Shown here piece after piece: positions 26,717 to 35,045 of a stretch of DNA of 64,000 nucleotides. The stretch's first letter is position 1; each line of letters opens with the position of its first letter. Made by a program: the position numbers and the translations under genes. The DNA comes from Microvirga lotononidis (lineage in GTDB: Bacteria > Pseudomonadota > Alphaproteobacteria > Rhizobiales > Beijerinckiaceae): the NCBI RefSeq assembly GCF_034627025.1, contig NZ_CP141048.1:4788001-4852000 (forward strand). The letters run 5' to 3'. Under the pieces are notes generated by a model. It searched no databases, was not told the DNA's origin, and worked only from the letters and a program-made list of their open reading frames with translations.

Positions 26717-26941
26717 ATGAAGCGTGCAATGGTTCTTGGGCTGATGGCCCCCCTCGGCTCTTTTCCCGCTGCCTACGGCCAGGAGAAGGCGCAGCCGAAG
26801 CCCGAACTGAAGTGCGTTGTCGACGGCAAGCCCGTGGAGGGGCGGCATAAGATCGAGTATCGCCGTAACGGCAAAACCTACATCGAGTACTGCTCAATGG
26901 GTAGGAAGCACGTCATCGTCGATAGCGGCGACAACGGCTGA
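26717..26941 (+). CDS. Small exported hypothetical protein
   Basis: 74 residues. Signal peptide MKRAMVLGLMAPLGSFPAAYG, then a mature domain of about 50 residues with two cysteines (LKCVVDGKPV and EYCSMGRK) that could form a disulfide. ACGGAG is 9 nt upstream of the ATG at 26717. Not recognised; the basic, Tyr-containing sequence KIEYRRNGKTYIEYC resembles small periplasmic beta-domains. It converges on the NDUFAF6-like gene. Confidence 0.68.
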   Translation: MKRAMVLGLMAPLGSFPAAYGQEKAQPKPELKCVVDGKPVEGRHKIEYRRNGKTYIEYCSMGRKHVIVDSGDNG

Positions 26942-26972
26942 TCGATTTCCCTCTGGGGCCTGCGCTCGATCC

Positions 26973-27815
26973 TTAAAATGGCCCGCGCCAAAGCGCCCAG
27001 ACCCGTCGCCATTGCGGCAGATCGACGGGCGTGTGGAACGGGTCGTAATCCCGCCGCTCCATGGCCTTGAGATAGGGCTCGACCAGGGCGAGCGGCTGGA
27101 AGGCGGGCTTCGCGGCGTCGGGAATGGTCGTCCGCAGCTGGCGCGCCTGTTCGAGATGCCGACGGGCGACGGCGCGAAGATCGGCCAGAGCCCCTTTGAG
27201 CCCCGGCCCGCCCCTCCCGGTGACGATGTCCTCGCGCACCACTCCGTGGCGGGTCAGGATGTCGGCAGGAACGAAGACCTGCCCCTGTCGCGCATGGTGC
27301 GGGAAAGCGCGCAGAAGACCGGTGATCGCATAGGCGACACCCGCATGGCCTGCGGCGTCCGCCGTGCCGGGGTTGGAGCCGTCGGCGAGGATGAGGCTCG
27401 AGAGCTGGATCAGGCTGGAGGAAGTCTCGCCGCAATAGCCCTCGAGGTCGTTCAGGCTCGGCATCGGGTCGTCGTAGAGATCGAAGATCCGGGCATCGAT
27501 CAGGTCGACGAAGGATTGCCGCGGCAGGCGGAACTGCACGATGGTGTCGTCGAGCGCGGCGGCAACCGGGTTGGCGCGCACGTCGCCCCGTGCCTCGCCT
27601 TGAAGAGCATCACGCCACCATTGCAGGCGGATCTCGCCGACGAGCGCTTCGCGGACCGCCTCGCGGACACGGGCAATTTCGAAGTTGAAGGCATAGAGTG
27701 CGTGGAGATGCGGGCGCTTGTCCGCGGGCGCGAAGAGGCTCGCCCAGTAGCGATCCGGATCGGCCTCGCGCACGAGCGCTTCGCAATGGGCGAAGTTCGA
27801 GATTGCCTCTGCCAT
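26973..27815 (-). CDS. Squalene/phytoene synthase-family protein (NDUFAF6-like)
   Basis: 280 residues of the isoprenoid synthase fold. The first Asp-rich catalytic motif of true phytoene/squalene synthases is replaced by YAFNFEIARVRE, and the second region reads DLYDDPMPSLNDLEGYC, which keeps some acidic residues. This is the pattern of the non-carotenoid branch to which human NDUFAF6, a complex I assembly factor, belongs. Its neighbour one base upstream is an NDUFAF3-like protein, which supports a role in NADH:quinone oxidoreductase assembly rather than terpenoid synthesis. ATG at 27815 overlaps no stop but is coupled by TGACATG. Confidence 0.78.
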   Translation of the reverse strand: MAEAISNFAHCEALVREADPDRYWASLFAPADKRPHLHALYAFNFEIARVREAVREALVGEIRLQWWRDALQGEARGDVRANPVAAALDDTIVQFRLPRQSFVDLIDARIFDLYDDPMPSLNDLEGYCGETSSSLIQLSSLILADGSNPGTADAAGHAGVAYAITGLLRAFPHHARQGQVFVPADILTRHGVVREDIVTGRGGPGLKGALADLRAVARRHLEQARQLRTTIPDAAKPAFQPLALVEPYLKAMERRDYDPFHTPVDLPQWRRVWALWRGPF

Positions 27816-27816
27816 G

Positions 27817-28203
27817 TCAGGGAACGGCGATCAGCGCCGCGGCGACCTTGCGGTTCTCGGCGAGCAGGATGTTGTAGGTGCGCGCGGCGGCGCCCGTCTG
27901 CATTACGTCGAGACCGATCCCCGCATCGCGAAACCGGGTGCGGAACACACCCGGGATGGCCGCGATGTCGGCGCCCGTGCCAAGGAGCAGGAGGTCGATG
28001 GAATCGGCCTCTGCAAAGATGGGGTCGAGCGCCTCGTCGGTGAGTTCAGCCACTGAATTTACCGACCAAGCCCTGATCCCCGACGGCAGGGCGAGCACCG
28101 AGCCGCGATGGGACATGTCCGCGAAGCGAAAGCCGCCATTGCCGTAGGCGTCGAACGGATGGCGCCCCGGCAGGAAGCCATCGTAGAGGCGACCATTGCT
28201 CAT
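27817..28203 (-). CDS. Mth938-like domain protein (NDUFAF3-like)
   Basis: 128 residues, one Mth938/DUF498 domain: an N-terminal GNGGFRFADMSHRGSVLALP, a central LLLLGTGADIAAIP (the conserved hydrophobic strand and GTG loop), then a helix GIGLDVMQTGAAARTYNILLAENR. The bacterial family is the relative of human NDUFAF3 (C3orf60), needed for early assembly of complex I. The ATG at 28203 lies 5 bases after secF and its stop is 1 base before the NDUFAF6-like start, so the three are one transcript. Confidence 0.82.
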   Translation of the reverse strand: MSNGRLYDGFLPGRHPFDAYGNGGFRFADMSHRGSVLALPSGIRAWSVNSVAELTDEALDPIFAEADSIDLLLLGTGADIAAIPGVFRTRFRDAGIGLDVMQTGAAARTYNILLAENRKVAAALIAVP

Positions 28204-28208
28204 GGTCC

Positions 28209-29156
28209 TTACTCCGCTGCGGCGGCCCTGCCCTCCGGCACCTTGACGGATTCCGACCCGCGCAGGCCGATATAGATCAGCATGGGGGACGAAATGCAGA
28301 TGGCCGAATACGTACAGATGACGACGCCGTAGAGCATGACCTGCGCGAAGCCCTGGATCGCCTGTCCACCGAAGAGCACCAGCGCCAGCAGCGACAGCGC
28401 CGTCGTCGCAGCCGTCATGATCGTGCGGGACATGGTGTGGTTGATCGACAGGTTCAGCAGCTCTTCGGCCGGCATCGTCTTGTAGCGGCGCATCAGCTCG
28501 CGGGTTCGGTCGAACACCACGACGGTCTCGTTGAGCGAGTAGCCCACGATGGTCAGGATCGCCGCGATGGACGTCATGTTGAATTCGTGACGGGTGATCA
28601 CGAAGAAGCCGATGGTGAGCACGATGTCGTGGAGCGTGCCGATGATGGACGCGACCGCCAGCTCGCGCTCGAACCGGAACCACAGATAGAACAGCACCGC
28701 GATGACCGAGAGCACGACGCCGATGGTGCCGGATTGCACGAGCTCTCCCGACACGCGGGGGCCGACCGTTTCGACGCGGCGAAACTCGTATTCGTTGCTG
28801 AACGTATCACGAGCCTTCTGCACCACGGCCGCTTGCGCGGATTCGCCGCCAGCCTGGATCGGGAAGCGAAGGGAGACCTCGCCGCCCGTGCCGAATTCCT
28901 GCACTTCCACGTCGCCGAAGCCGAAGCCCTCGGCGGTCTGACGGATCTGCGCGACGTTGGCCTGGCCGGACTTGGCCTGGATCTCCATGAGCGTGCCGCC
29001 CTTGAAGTCGATGCCGAAGTTGAGGCCGATCGTCACGAGCACGATTGCCGTGGCAATCGAAATGGCAGCGGACAGCGGAAAGGAGAAGCGCCGCAGGCGC
29101 ATGAAGTCGAAGTGGGAGTTTTCGGGCCAGAGGCGAATGAGGCGCACGATACGCAC
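28209..29156 (-). CDS. secF: Protein translocase subunit SecF
   Basis: 315 residues, six membrane segments with a periplasmic first domain between TM1 and TM2. GIDFKGGTLMEI marks the SecF signature after TM1, and the end of the transmembrane bundle has the family run VGYSLNETVVVFDRTRE and INHTMSRTIMTA. With SecD and YajC it uses the proton gradient to complete protein export through SecYEG. Start ATG at 29156; 3 bases separate it from secD. Confidence 0.96.
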   Translation of the reverse strand: MRIVRLIRLWPENSHFDFMRLRRFSFPLSAAISIATAIVLVTIGLNFGIDFKGGTLMEIQAKSGQANVAQIRQTAEGFGFGDVEVQEFGTGGEVSLRFPIQAGGESAQAAVVQKARDTFSNEYEFRRVETVGPRVSGELVQSGTIGVVLSVIAVLFYLWFRFERELAVASIIGTLHDIVLTIGFFVITRHEFNMTSIAAILTIVGYSLNETVVVFDRTRELMRRYKTMPAEELLNLSINHTMSRTIMTAATTALSLLALVLFGGQAIQGFAQVMLYGVVICTYSAICISSPMLIYIGLRGSESVKVPEGRAAAAE

Positions 29157-29159
29157 TCC

Positions 29160-30767
29160 TTAAAACGGAAGAACTTTGGGACGCATCCACTGATACCAGA
29201 GCGCGATCATCATGCGCGTCAGGGTGACGGCAGTGAGCACGGTCGTCAGGATGCCGAGAATGAACACGACGGCGAAGCCGCGCACGGGGCCGGAACCGAG
29301 GAAGAACAGGATCAGGGCAGCGATCGCCATGGTGCTGTTCGAGTCGATGATGGTCGCGAAAGCCCGGTCGAAGCCCGCCTGGATACCCGATACGATGGAG
29401 CGCCCGGACCGTACCTCTTCGCGGATGCGCTCGTAGATGAGCACGTTCGAGTCCACGGCAGTGCCGATGGTGAGAACGATGCCCGCGATACCCGGAAGGG
29501 TCAGCGTGGCTTCGAGCACCGACATGAGGCCGAAGATCAGGCCCACGTGGACGAGGAGCGCGATATTCGCGATGAGCCCGAAGACGCCGTAAGTCGCGAA
29601 CATGAAGATCACGACGAAGATGCCCGCCACATAGGTGGCCAGCTTGCCGGCCTCGATGGAATCGCGTCCGAGGCCCGGACCGACCGTGCGCTCTTCGACG
29701 ATCGTGAGCTTGGCAGGCAGGGCGCCGGAGCGCAGCAGGACCGCCAGGTTGTTGACCTGCTCCACGGTGAAGCTGCCAGAGATCTGGCCCGACCCGCCGG
29801 TGATCGGCGACTGGATCGTCGGCGCCGAGATCACCCGGTTATCGAGGACGATGGCGAGCTGGCGGCCGAGATTCTCCGTCGTCGCCTGACCGAAGCGCTG
29901 GGCGCCACGGATGTTGAAGCGGAAATTGACGATGGGCTGACGGGTCTGGCTGTCGAAGGCCGGCTGGGCATCCGTCAGGTCGCCGCCTTCGGCGATCACC
30001 CGACGCTCGACCGGAACGCGCTGCCCGCCCGCGTCTTCCATGGGCAGCATGTCGACGTCGGTGGCGCCCGGCTGAGCCAGAAGGCGGAATTCAAGATTGC
30101 CGGTTTCGCCCAGCAGGGCCTTCAGCTGCTGCGGATCCTGCAGGCCTGGAACTTGGACCAGAACGCGGTCGGCGCCCTGGCGCTGAATGCTCGGTTCCGT
30201 GGTGCCGGTGGCATCGATACGGCGACGGACGACTTCGATGGACTGGTCGACGGCGCGGCGAACGCGCTCGTTGATGCCCGCATCCGTATAGGTGAGCGTG
30301 ATCACCCCGTCCGGCGTGGTGTTGATCTGAACCGAATTGCCGCCGGACTGGCCCAACATGGCGTTGCCGATGGGCTGCGACAATTCCCTCAGGCGCGGCA
30401 TCAGCCGATCACGTTCGGCCGCGTCGGGCACGCGGATCTGCACACCCCTCTGGACCGTCTGAATGCCGTTCTGGGACGAAACGCGGGTATCGCGCAGGAT
30501 ACGGCGGACATCGTCGCGCAGGAGCGTGATCTGGCCGCGCAAAAGGTCCTGCGCATCGACCTCGAGGAGGACGTGAGAGCCGCCCTGCAGGTCGAGACCC
30601 AGCACGATGGCGCGGGACGGGACGAGCCAGGAGGGCACCCAACTCGGAATGGCATTCAGGTAGGCCTGACGCTGCTCGCGATTCATCATGCTCGGAACCG
30701 CAAGAAGCAGGCCGATCACAATGATCGCCATGGTGGCGATGATCTTCGACCTCGAGAAGCGCAGCAT
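29160..30767 (-). CDS. secD: Protein translocase subunit SecD
   Basis: 535 residues. TM1 (residues about 6-26) is followed by LGLDLQGGSHVLLEVD, the SecD signature, a large periplasmic P1 domain (about 80-360), and five TM helices containing GLGRDSIEAGKLA, GIAGIVLTIGTAVDSNVLIYERIREE and FDRAFATIIDSNSTMAI. Length is shorter than E. coli SecD (615) as usual in alphaproteobacteria. I chose the ATG at 30767 (MLRFSRSK); a GTG upstream would add nine residues with no better ribosome site. Coupled to secF. Confidence 0.95.
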   Translation of the reverse strand: MLRFSRSKIIATMAIIVIGLLLAVPSMMNREQRQAYLNAIPSWVPSWLVPSRAIVLGLDLQGGSHVLLEVDAQDLLRGQITLLRDDVRRILRDTRVSSQNGIQTVQRGVQIRVPDAAERDRLMPRLRELSQPIGNAMLGQSGGNSVQINTTPDGVITLTYTDAGINERVRRAVDQSIEVVRRRIDATGTTEPSIQRQGADRVLVQVPGLQDPQQLKALLGETGNLEFRLLAQPGATDVDMLPMEDAGGQRVPVERRVIAEGGDLTDAQPAFDSQTRQPIVNFRFNIRGAQRFGQATTENLGRQLAIVLDNRVISAPTIQSPITGGSGQISGSFTVEQVNNLAVLLRSGALPAKLTIVEERTVGPGLGRDSIEAGKLATYVAGIFVVIFMFATYGVFGLIANIALLVHVGLIFGLMSVLEATLTLPGIAGIVLTIGTAVDSNVLIYERIREEVRSGRSIVSGIQAGFDRAFATIIDSNSTMAIAALILFFLGSGPVRGFAVVFILGILTTVLTAVTLTRMMIALWYQWMRPKVLPF

Positions 30768-30859
30768 CGTCAGCTCAACCTTTCTCACACACACGGCCGC
30801 ATCTGTTCTGCGGCGAACCGGCCCTCGTCACATGAGTCGAGGACCGGCTTCTTTTCACA

Positions 30860-31204
30860 TCAGGCCTTGACCGGCTCGCTCTTGGAGCGGACCTCGGAGA
30901 TCATGGCCCGGGCCACCTTCACCTTCACGCCGTCGGCGATCTCGACTTCGATGTCGTTCGAATCCTCAAGAACCTTCGTCACCTTGCCGATGATGCCGCC
31001 CGAGGTGACCACCGTGTCGCCGCGGCGCACATTCTTGATCATCTCCTGGTGAGTCTTCACCCGGCGCTGCTGCGGCCGGATGATCAGGAACCACATGATG
31101 ACGAATATGAGGATGAACGGAACGAATTGAAGGATCATCTCCGTTCCGCCCCCGGCGGGGGCCCCTTGTGCGAAGGCAGGTGAAATGAACAAGCGGCTCT
31201 CCAT
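30860..31204 (-). CDS. yajC: Preprotein translocase subunit YajC
   Basis: 114 residues from the ATG at 31204. One membrane helix (FVPFILIFVIMWFLIIRPQQRR) is followed by a cytoplasmic beta-domain with VRRGDTVVTSGGIIGKVTKV, the YajC hallmark. YajC joins SecDF but is dispensable for export. The N-terminal SPAFAQGAPAGGG before the helix is common in alphaproteobacterial YajC. Neither of the two possible starts (31204 or an internal ATG at 31138) has a strong ribosome site, so the first 22 residues are uncertain. First gene of the yajC-secD-secF run. Confidence 0.93.
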   Translation of the reverse strand: MESRLFISPAFAQGAPAGGGTEMILQFVPFILIFVIMWFLIIRPQQRRVKTHQEMIKNVRRGDTVVTSGGIIGKVTKVLEDSNDIEVEIADGVKVKVARAMISEVRSKSEPVKA

Positions 31205-31417
31205 GGATAAAGGCGCGTGGCAGGCCCGTTTTGGGCCCACCCGCGCCAGACGGGATTACAAAGCGTGGCGGACTATACCCATCGACTCGACGAAATCAAT
31301 GAAGTTCAAGGCGTTTCCCAAGGCTCCTTGCACGGCCGATGCCCTCGAATCCATGGACCGGGCCGCCATTTTCGCGCTAAGCACGGCATCCTCACCGTTT
31401 CTTGAAGCCGGAAATTC

Positions 31418-32293
31418 ATGCCCGCCGATCTGAACTCCTCCGAATCCCTGGCGCTTTTGACGCGGATCGCCGACGCTCTCGAGCGCCTCGTCCCCTCAGG
31501 CACGGCTCACGCCGATTTCACTCAGGCCGACGCCTTCGTATGGCAGGCCGCCGGTCGCAGGCTCTCCCCGGTCCCCAGGGTCAACCGGGTCGAGATGAGT
31601 CTTTTGCGGGGCATCGACCGGGTCCGGGACCAACTGGCGGAGAACACGCAGCGCTTCGCCAGGGGCCTGCCGGCCAACAATGCCCTCCTCTGGGGTGCCC
31701 GGGGCATGGGCAAGTCCTCCCTGGTCAAGGCGGTCCACGCGGAGATCAACCACGCCAAGCCGGCCGATGCGCTTCCTCTCAAGCTGATCGAGATCCACCG
31801 GGAGGACATCGAGACCCTGCCGGACCTCATGGGCCTGCTGCGCTCGGATCCGCACCGGTTCATCGTTTTCTGCGACGACCTCTCCTTCGACGCGGACGAT
31901 ACCTCCTACAAGTCGCTCAAGGCGGTGCTGGAAGGAGGGATCGAGGGGCGGCCCGACAACGTGATCTTCTATGCCACTTCCAACCGTCGCCACCTGCTGC
32001 CGCGCGACATGATGGAAAACGAGCGTTCCACCGCCATCAATCCGGGCGAGGCCGTGGAGGAGAAGGTCTCCCTCTCCGATCGCTTCGGCCTGTGGCTCGG
32101 CTTCCACAAATGCAGCCAGGACGAATATCTCGACATGGTCTTCGCCTATGTCGACCATCTCGGACTTCAGGCGGACCGCGACGCCGTTCGCGCCGAGGCG
32201 CTGGAATGGGCGACGACCCGAGGGGCCCGCTCCGGGCGCACGGCCTGGCAGTTCATCCAGGACCTCGCGGGGCGGCTGGGGAAAACAATCTGA
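31418..32293 (+). CDS. DUF815 AAA+ ATPase
   Basis: 291 residues. Walker A GARGMGKSS at about residues 93-101, Walker B IVFCDDLSFD (about 149-158), a sensor-1 Asn in VIFYATSNRRHLL, then SDRFGLWLGFHKCSQDEYL and the sensor-2 region WATTRGARSGRTAWQFI. This is the DUF815/Ycf-like AAA+ family of unknown function, common beside yajC in Rhizobiales. ATG at 31418 with no strong ribosome site (GCCGGAA lies near). Divergent from yajC and convergent with the M23 peptidase, with a terminator between. Confidence 0.9.
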   Translation: MPADLNSSESLALLTRIADALERLVPSGTAHADFTQADAFVWQAAGRRLSPVPRVNRVEMSLLRGIDRVRDQLAENTQRFARGLPANNALLWGARGMGKSSLVKAVHAEINHAKPADALPLKLIEIHREDIETLPDLMGLLRSDPHRFIVFCDDLSFDADDTSYKSLKAVLEGGIEGRPDNVIFYATSNRRHLLPRDMMENERSTAINPGEAVEEKVSLSDRFGLWLGFHKCSQDEYLDMVFAYVDHLGLQADRDAVRAEALEWATTRGARSGRTAWQFIQDLAGRLGKTI

Positions 32294-32302
32294 AACGGCA
32301 AA

Positions 32303-32329
32303 GGGACGGTGGCTGAGCTCCACCGTCCC
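32303..32329 (+). terminator. Terminator after the DUF815 ATPase
   Basis: GGGACGGTGG (32303-32312) pairs perfectly with CCACCGTCCC (32320-32329) around the 7-nt loop CTGAGCT, followed by CTCATTC. It also faces the convergent M23 peptidase. Confidence 0.7.
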
Positions 32330-32380
32330 CTCATTCGACCGGCCTCGACTGTCGAGGACCGATCTAAACCATTGGCCTGA

Positions 32381-33466
32381 TCAGCCGCCGAGATGCTTCA
32401 TCGGGTCGACGGGCTGCGCGCCCTTGCGGATCTCGAAGTGGAGCTGCGGCGAGGTCACGTTGCCGGTCTGGCCGGAGGTGGCGATCACCTGACCGCGCTT
32501 CACCTGCTCGCCGCGCTTCACGTTGAGCGAGCCGTTATGGGCGTAGGCGGAAACGTAGCCGTTCTCGTGCTTGATCAGGACGAGATTGCCGTAGCCTTTC
32601 ACCTCGCTGCCCGCATAGGTCACGGTACCGGCTTCGGCAGCCTTGACCGGCGTCCCTTCGGGAACAGCGATATTGATGCCCTCATTGCCGCCATTGGCGC
32701 CGAAACCGGCGATGACGCGGCCGCGGGCCGGCCAGCGGAAGTCACCCGACAGGCTGGCGGTCTGCTCGGGCTCCGGCACGGGGGCCTTGGCGGCCTCCGG
32801 CTGCGGAGCCGGCGCGACCGGCTGCACGACGGCGGGCTTGACCGGCTCGGGCTGGGTGAGAGCCGCGACCTTGGGCTGCTCCACGACGGGCTTCGGAGCG
32901 GACACGAGCGGCTTGGGCGCAGAGACCAGCGGCTCGTTGGTCGCGGCCGCGACCTGCACCGGCGCGGAGCGGGCAGGAGCCGGAGCGGACGGAGCGGGAG
33001 CCTGGGCCGTTTGCGCCATACCCGGACGAACACGCTTCACCGGCTCGGCGGCGGTGACCGGTGTGGTCGCGGCGGGCACTTTGGAAGTGTCGACGAGACG
33101 GAACTGGGGGCGGCTCGCAGGCTGCGCCGGCGCAGCCTGTGCGACCGGCGTGGGACGCGGCTGGACCGGGGCGGGAGCGGAGGCGATGCGGGCAGGCTGC
33201 GACAGGGGCTGGGACTGCACAGGCGGCAGGGCCTGCGCCTGAACGGTCGGCGTCGGCATCGGCGCAGCCGAATAGGACGGAGCGGGCTGAGGCGCCATGG
33301 AAGCCGTGCTGTCCATGCGCTCGCTGGCCGCGAAGGGGTTCGAGAACGGGTTCTCGGCGAACCGCGCACTATCGGTACTGCAGGCTGCCGCCGCACTGCC
33401 GATCAACCCCACCAGAGCGATCCGCGACACCGCACCCCAATGCCCAGAACACACACGCAACCGCAT
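32381..33466 (-). CDS. Lipoprotein with M23 (LytM-type) peptidase domain
   Basis: 361 residues. The lipobox is LIGSAAAAC (Cys near residue 29). A very long Pro/Ala/Val/Gln-rich linker (about 50-250, repeating APxP and QPE motifs) leads to a LytM domain at about 245-361: GRVIAGFGANGGNEGINIAV, then KGYGNLVLIKHENGYVSAYAHN and SPQLHFEIRKG. The first zinc ligand position (H-x-x-x-D in active enzymes) is replaced by N-E-G-I, so it is probably a catalytically inactive LytM factor, like E. coli NlpD/EnvC, that activates amidases for septum splitting. No LysM domain, unlike NlpD. Follows pcm in the surE-pcm operon. Confidence 0.88.
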   Translation of the reverse strand: MRLRVCSGHWGAVSRIALVGLIGSAAAACSTDSARFAENPFSNPFAASERMDSTASMAPQPAPSYSAAPMPTPTVQAQALPPVQSQPLSQPARIASAPAPVQPRPTPVAQAAPAQPASRPQFRLVDTSKVPAATTPVTAAEPVKRVRPGMAQTAQAPAPSAPAPARSAPVQVAAATNEPLVSAPKPLVSAPKPVVEQPKVAALTQPEPVKPAVVQPVAPAPQPEAAKAPVPEPEQTASLSGDFRWPARGRVIAGFGANGGNEGINIAVPEGTPVKAAEAGTVTYAGSEVKGYGNLVLIKHENGYVSAYAHNGSLNVKRGEQVKRGQVIATSGQTGNVTSPQLHFEIRKGAQPVDPMKHLGG

Positions 33467-33582
33467 CACTCAACCCCAACCGAACGCAACTCGATGGAGC
33501 CATTAAAAGCCTGTTCAGGTTAAGCAACGGTTGACGTTAGGCGGATTGTCGTAACCCTGTCAGAAAATTTATTTCGATCCGG

Positions 33583-34266
33583 TCAGAGAGTTGCCGCAAT
33601 GCCGGTGACAAGGGGCGACAGGCGCAAGGCCGCGCCGACCGATTGCGCCAATTCCCCCTCGGCATTGCGCTCGATCCGCACAAGATGCGGCACGCCCTCG
33701 ACGGTGACCGCTCCCACCAGCCGGCTGCCCGGCCCGAGAAGGTTCGTCACGGTTTCGGGGATCGCGGGACAGGCGCCGTTGAGCAGAATGCGATCGAAGC
33801 GATCCCGAACCCTCGCAGCCAGGCCGTCCCCGACTTCAAGGCGGACCTTTCGTGCCTCGACGATCTTGAGATGCTGCGCGGCGCTTTCCGCCAGCGTGTT
33901 GAAGCGCTCGACGCTCGTGACCTCCGCGCCGAGCCTCGCCAGCAAGGCGGTCACGTAGCCGCTGCCGGTGCCGACTTCCAGAACGCGCTGGCCCGCCTGG
34001 ACGCCCAGCGACAGGAGCATCGCAGCGACCGTGGCAGGTCCCGTCATGGTCTGTCCGCAGGGCAGCGGGAGCGCCACGTCCGTCCGGGCGAGATCGGTGA
34101 AGCGACGGGGCGCAAAGACTTCGCGCGGCACGAGTTCCATCGCGCGCAGAAGCGCCGTGTCGCGGATGCCCTTGGCGCGCAGGGACAGGATGAAGGACGC
34201 GGCACCGATCGCCTCCTGCTCGTCGCGGAGATCCGCTTCAGGCAGGAAAGGCATGTCCTGGTTCAT
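33583..34266 (-). CDS. pcm: Protein-L-isoaspartate O-methyltransferase-like
   Basis: 227 residues. SAM motif I is VLEVGTGSGYVTALLA, motif post-I VTSVERFNTLAE, and the family C-terminal VGAVTVEGVPHLVRI. Preceding it, PCGQTMTGPATVAAML equals the isoaspartate-binding P-x-G-x-G/T-Q-T-I-S-x-P region, with Met-Thr-Gly instead of the usual I-S-x-P, so substrate handling may differ. It repairs isoaspartyl residues in aged proteins. The stop of surE is 13 bases upstream. Confidence 0.88.
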   Translation of the reverse strand: MNQDMPFLPEADLRDEQEAIGAASFILSLRAKGIRDTALLRAMELVPREVFAPRRFTDLARTDVALPLPCGQTMTGPATVAAMLLSLGVQAGQRVLEVGTGSGYVTALLARLGAEVTSVERFNTLAESAAQHLKIVEARKVRLEVGDGLAARVRDRFDRILLNGACPAIPETVTNLLGPGSRLVGAVTVEGVPHLVRIERNAEGELAQSVGAALRLSPLVTGIAATL

Positions 34267-34279
34267 CGCGCCCGCCTGC

Positions 34280-35044
34280 TCAACCGCCGAAGGCCTGCGC
34301 GTAGCGCGTCAGCGTCGGCTCGTCCGTCATGTCGATGCGAAGCGGCGTGACGGCGATGCGCCTGTTCGCGATGGCCCAGAGATCCGTGCCGTTGCCGGGC
34401 GTGAAGGGGCGGCGCTCGAAGGCGATCCAGAAGTAAGGATTGCCGCGCCCGTCCTGGCGCTCGTCGAGGCGCAGGAGCTCCTGCGTGCGCTGGCCCTGGT
34501 TGACGAGAGCGGTGCCCTCGACGTCCTCGGGCTCGCAATCGGGAAAGTTGACGTTGACCAGAATACCCTTGTCGACGCCCGCCTCGAGGATCTTGCGCAC
34601 GACCTTGGGGCCGTGATGCTCCGCGCATTGCCAGCGCGGCGCATTGCGCGTTCCTGGCCCATAGGCCTGCGAGAGCGCGATGGATGGGATGCCGAGGATC
34701 GTGCCCTCGATGGCGCCAGCCACCGTGCCCGAATAGGTCACGTCCTCCGCCACGTTCTGGCCCCGGTTCACACCAGAGAGGACGAGATCGGGCCTGGCAT
34801 CCCGCATGAGGTGGCGCACGCCCATGATCACGCAATCCGTCGGCGTGCCCTTCACGGCGAAGTGCCGGTTGGAAATCTCGCGCAGTCGCAAGGGGTCGTT
34901 GAGCGAAAGCGAATGGGCGACGCCGCTCTGATCGGTTTCGGGCGCGACGACCCAGACATCGTCCGACAGGTTGCGGGCGATGGCCTCCAGCGTCTTCAAC
35001 CCTGGAGCATAGATGCCGTCGTCGTTGGTGCAGAGGATGCGCAT
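34280..35044 (-). CDS. surE: 5'/3'-nucleotidase SurE
   Basis: 254 residues, typical for the family. MRILCTNDDGIYAPGL contains the metal-binding D-D; SLNDPLR and VKGTPTDCVIMGV follow; SGVNRGQNVAEDVTYSGTVAGAIEG holds the further metal and phosphate ligands. SurE removes phosphate from nucleoside 5'- and 3'-monophosphates, aids stationary-phase survival and is usually next to pcm. The ATG at 35044 lies 1 base after the serS stop codon (TGACATG), so translation is coupled. Confidence 0.95.
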   Translation of the reverse strand: MRILCTNDDGIYAPGLKTLEAIARNLSDDVWVVAPETDQSGVAHSLSLNDPLRLREISNRHFAVKGTPTDCVIMGVRHLMRDARPDLVLSGVNRGQNVAEDVTYSGTVAGAIEGTILGIPSIALSQAYGPGTRNAPRWQCAEHHGPKVVRKILEAGVDKGILVNVNFPDCEPEDVEGTALVNQGQRTQELLRLDERQDGRGNPYFWIAFERRPFTPGNGTDLWAIANRRIAVTPLRIDMTDEPTLTRYAQAFGG

Positions 35045-35045
35045 G

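Noticed and set aside
26973..27815. True phytoene or squalene synthase
   Set aside because: First Asp-rich catalytic motif is absent, no carotenoid genes nearby, and the adjacent NDUFAF3-like gene points to complex I.
28437..31052. 871-residue open frame antisense to secF-secD-yajC
   Set aside because: Crosses three real genes in frame-shadow; His/Asp/Arg-rich, no motif.
33520..33534. TTAA-GCAACGG-TTGA as a CtrA site upstream of the M23 lipoprotein gene
   Set aside because: One mismatch and no further support; such half-matches are frequent.
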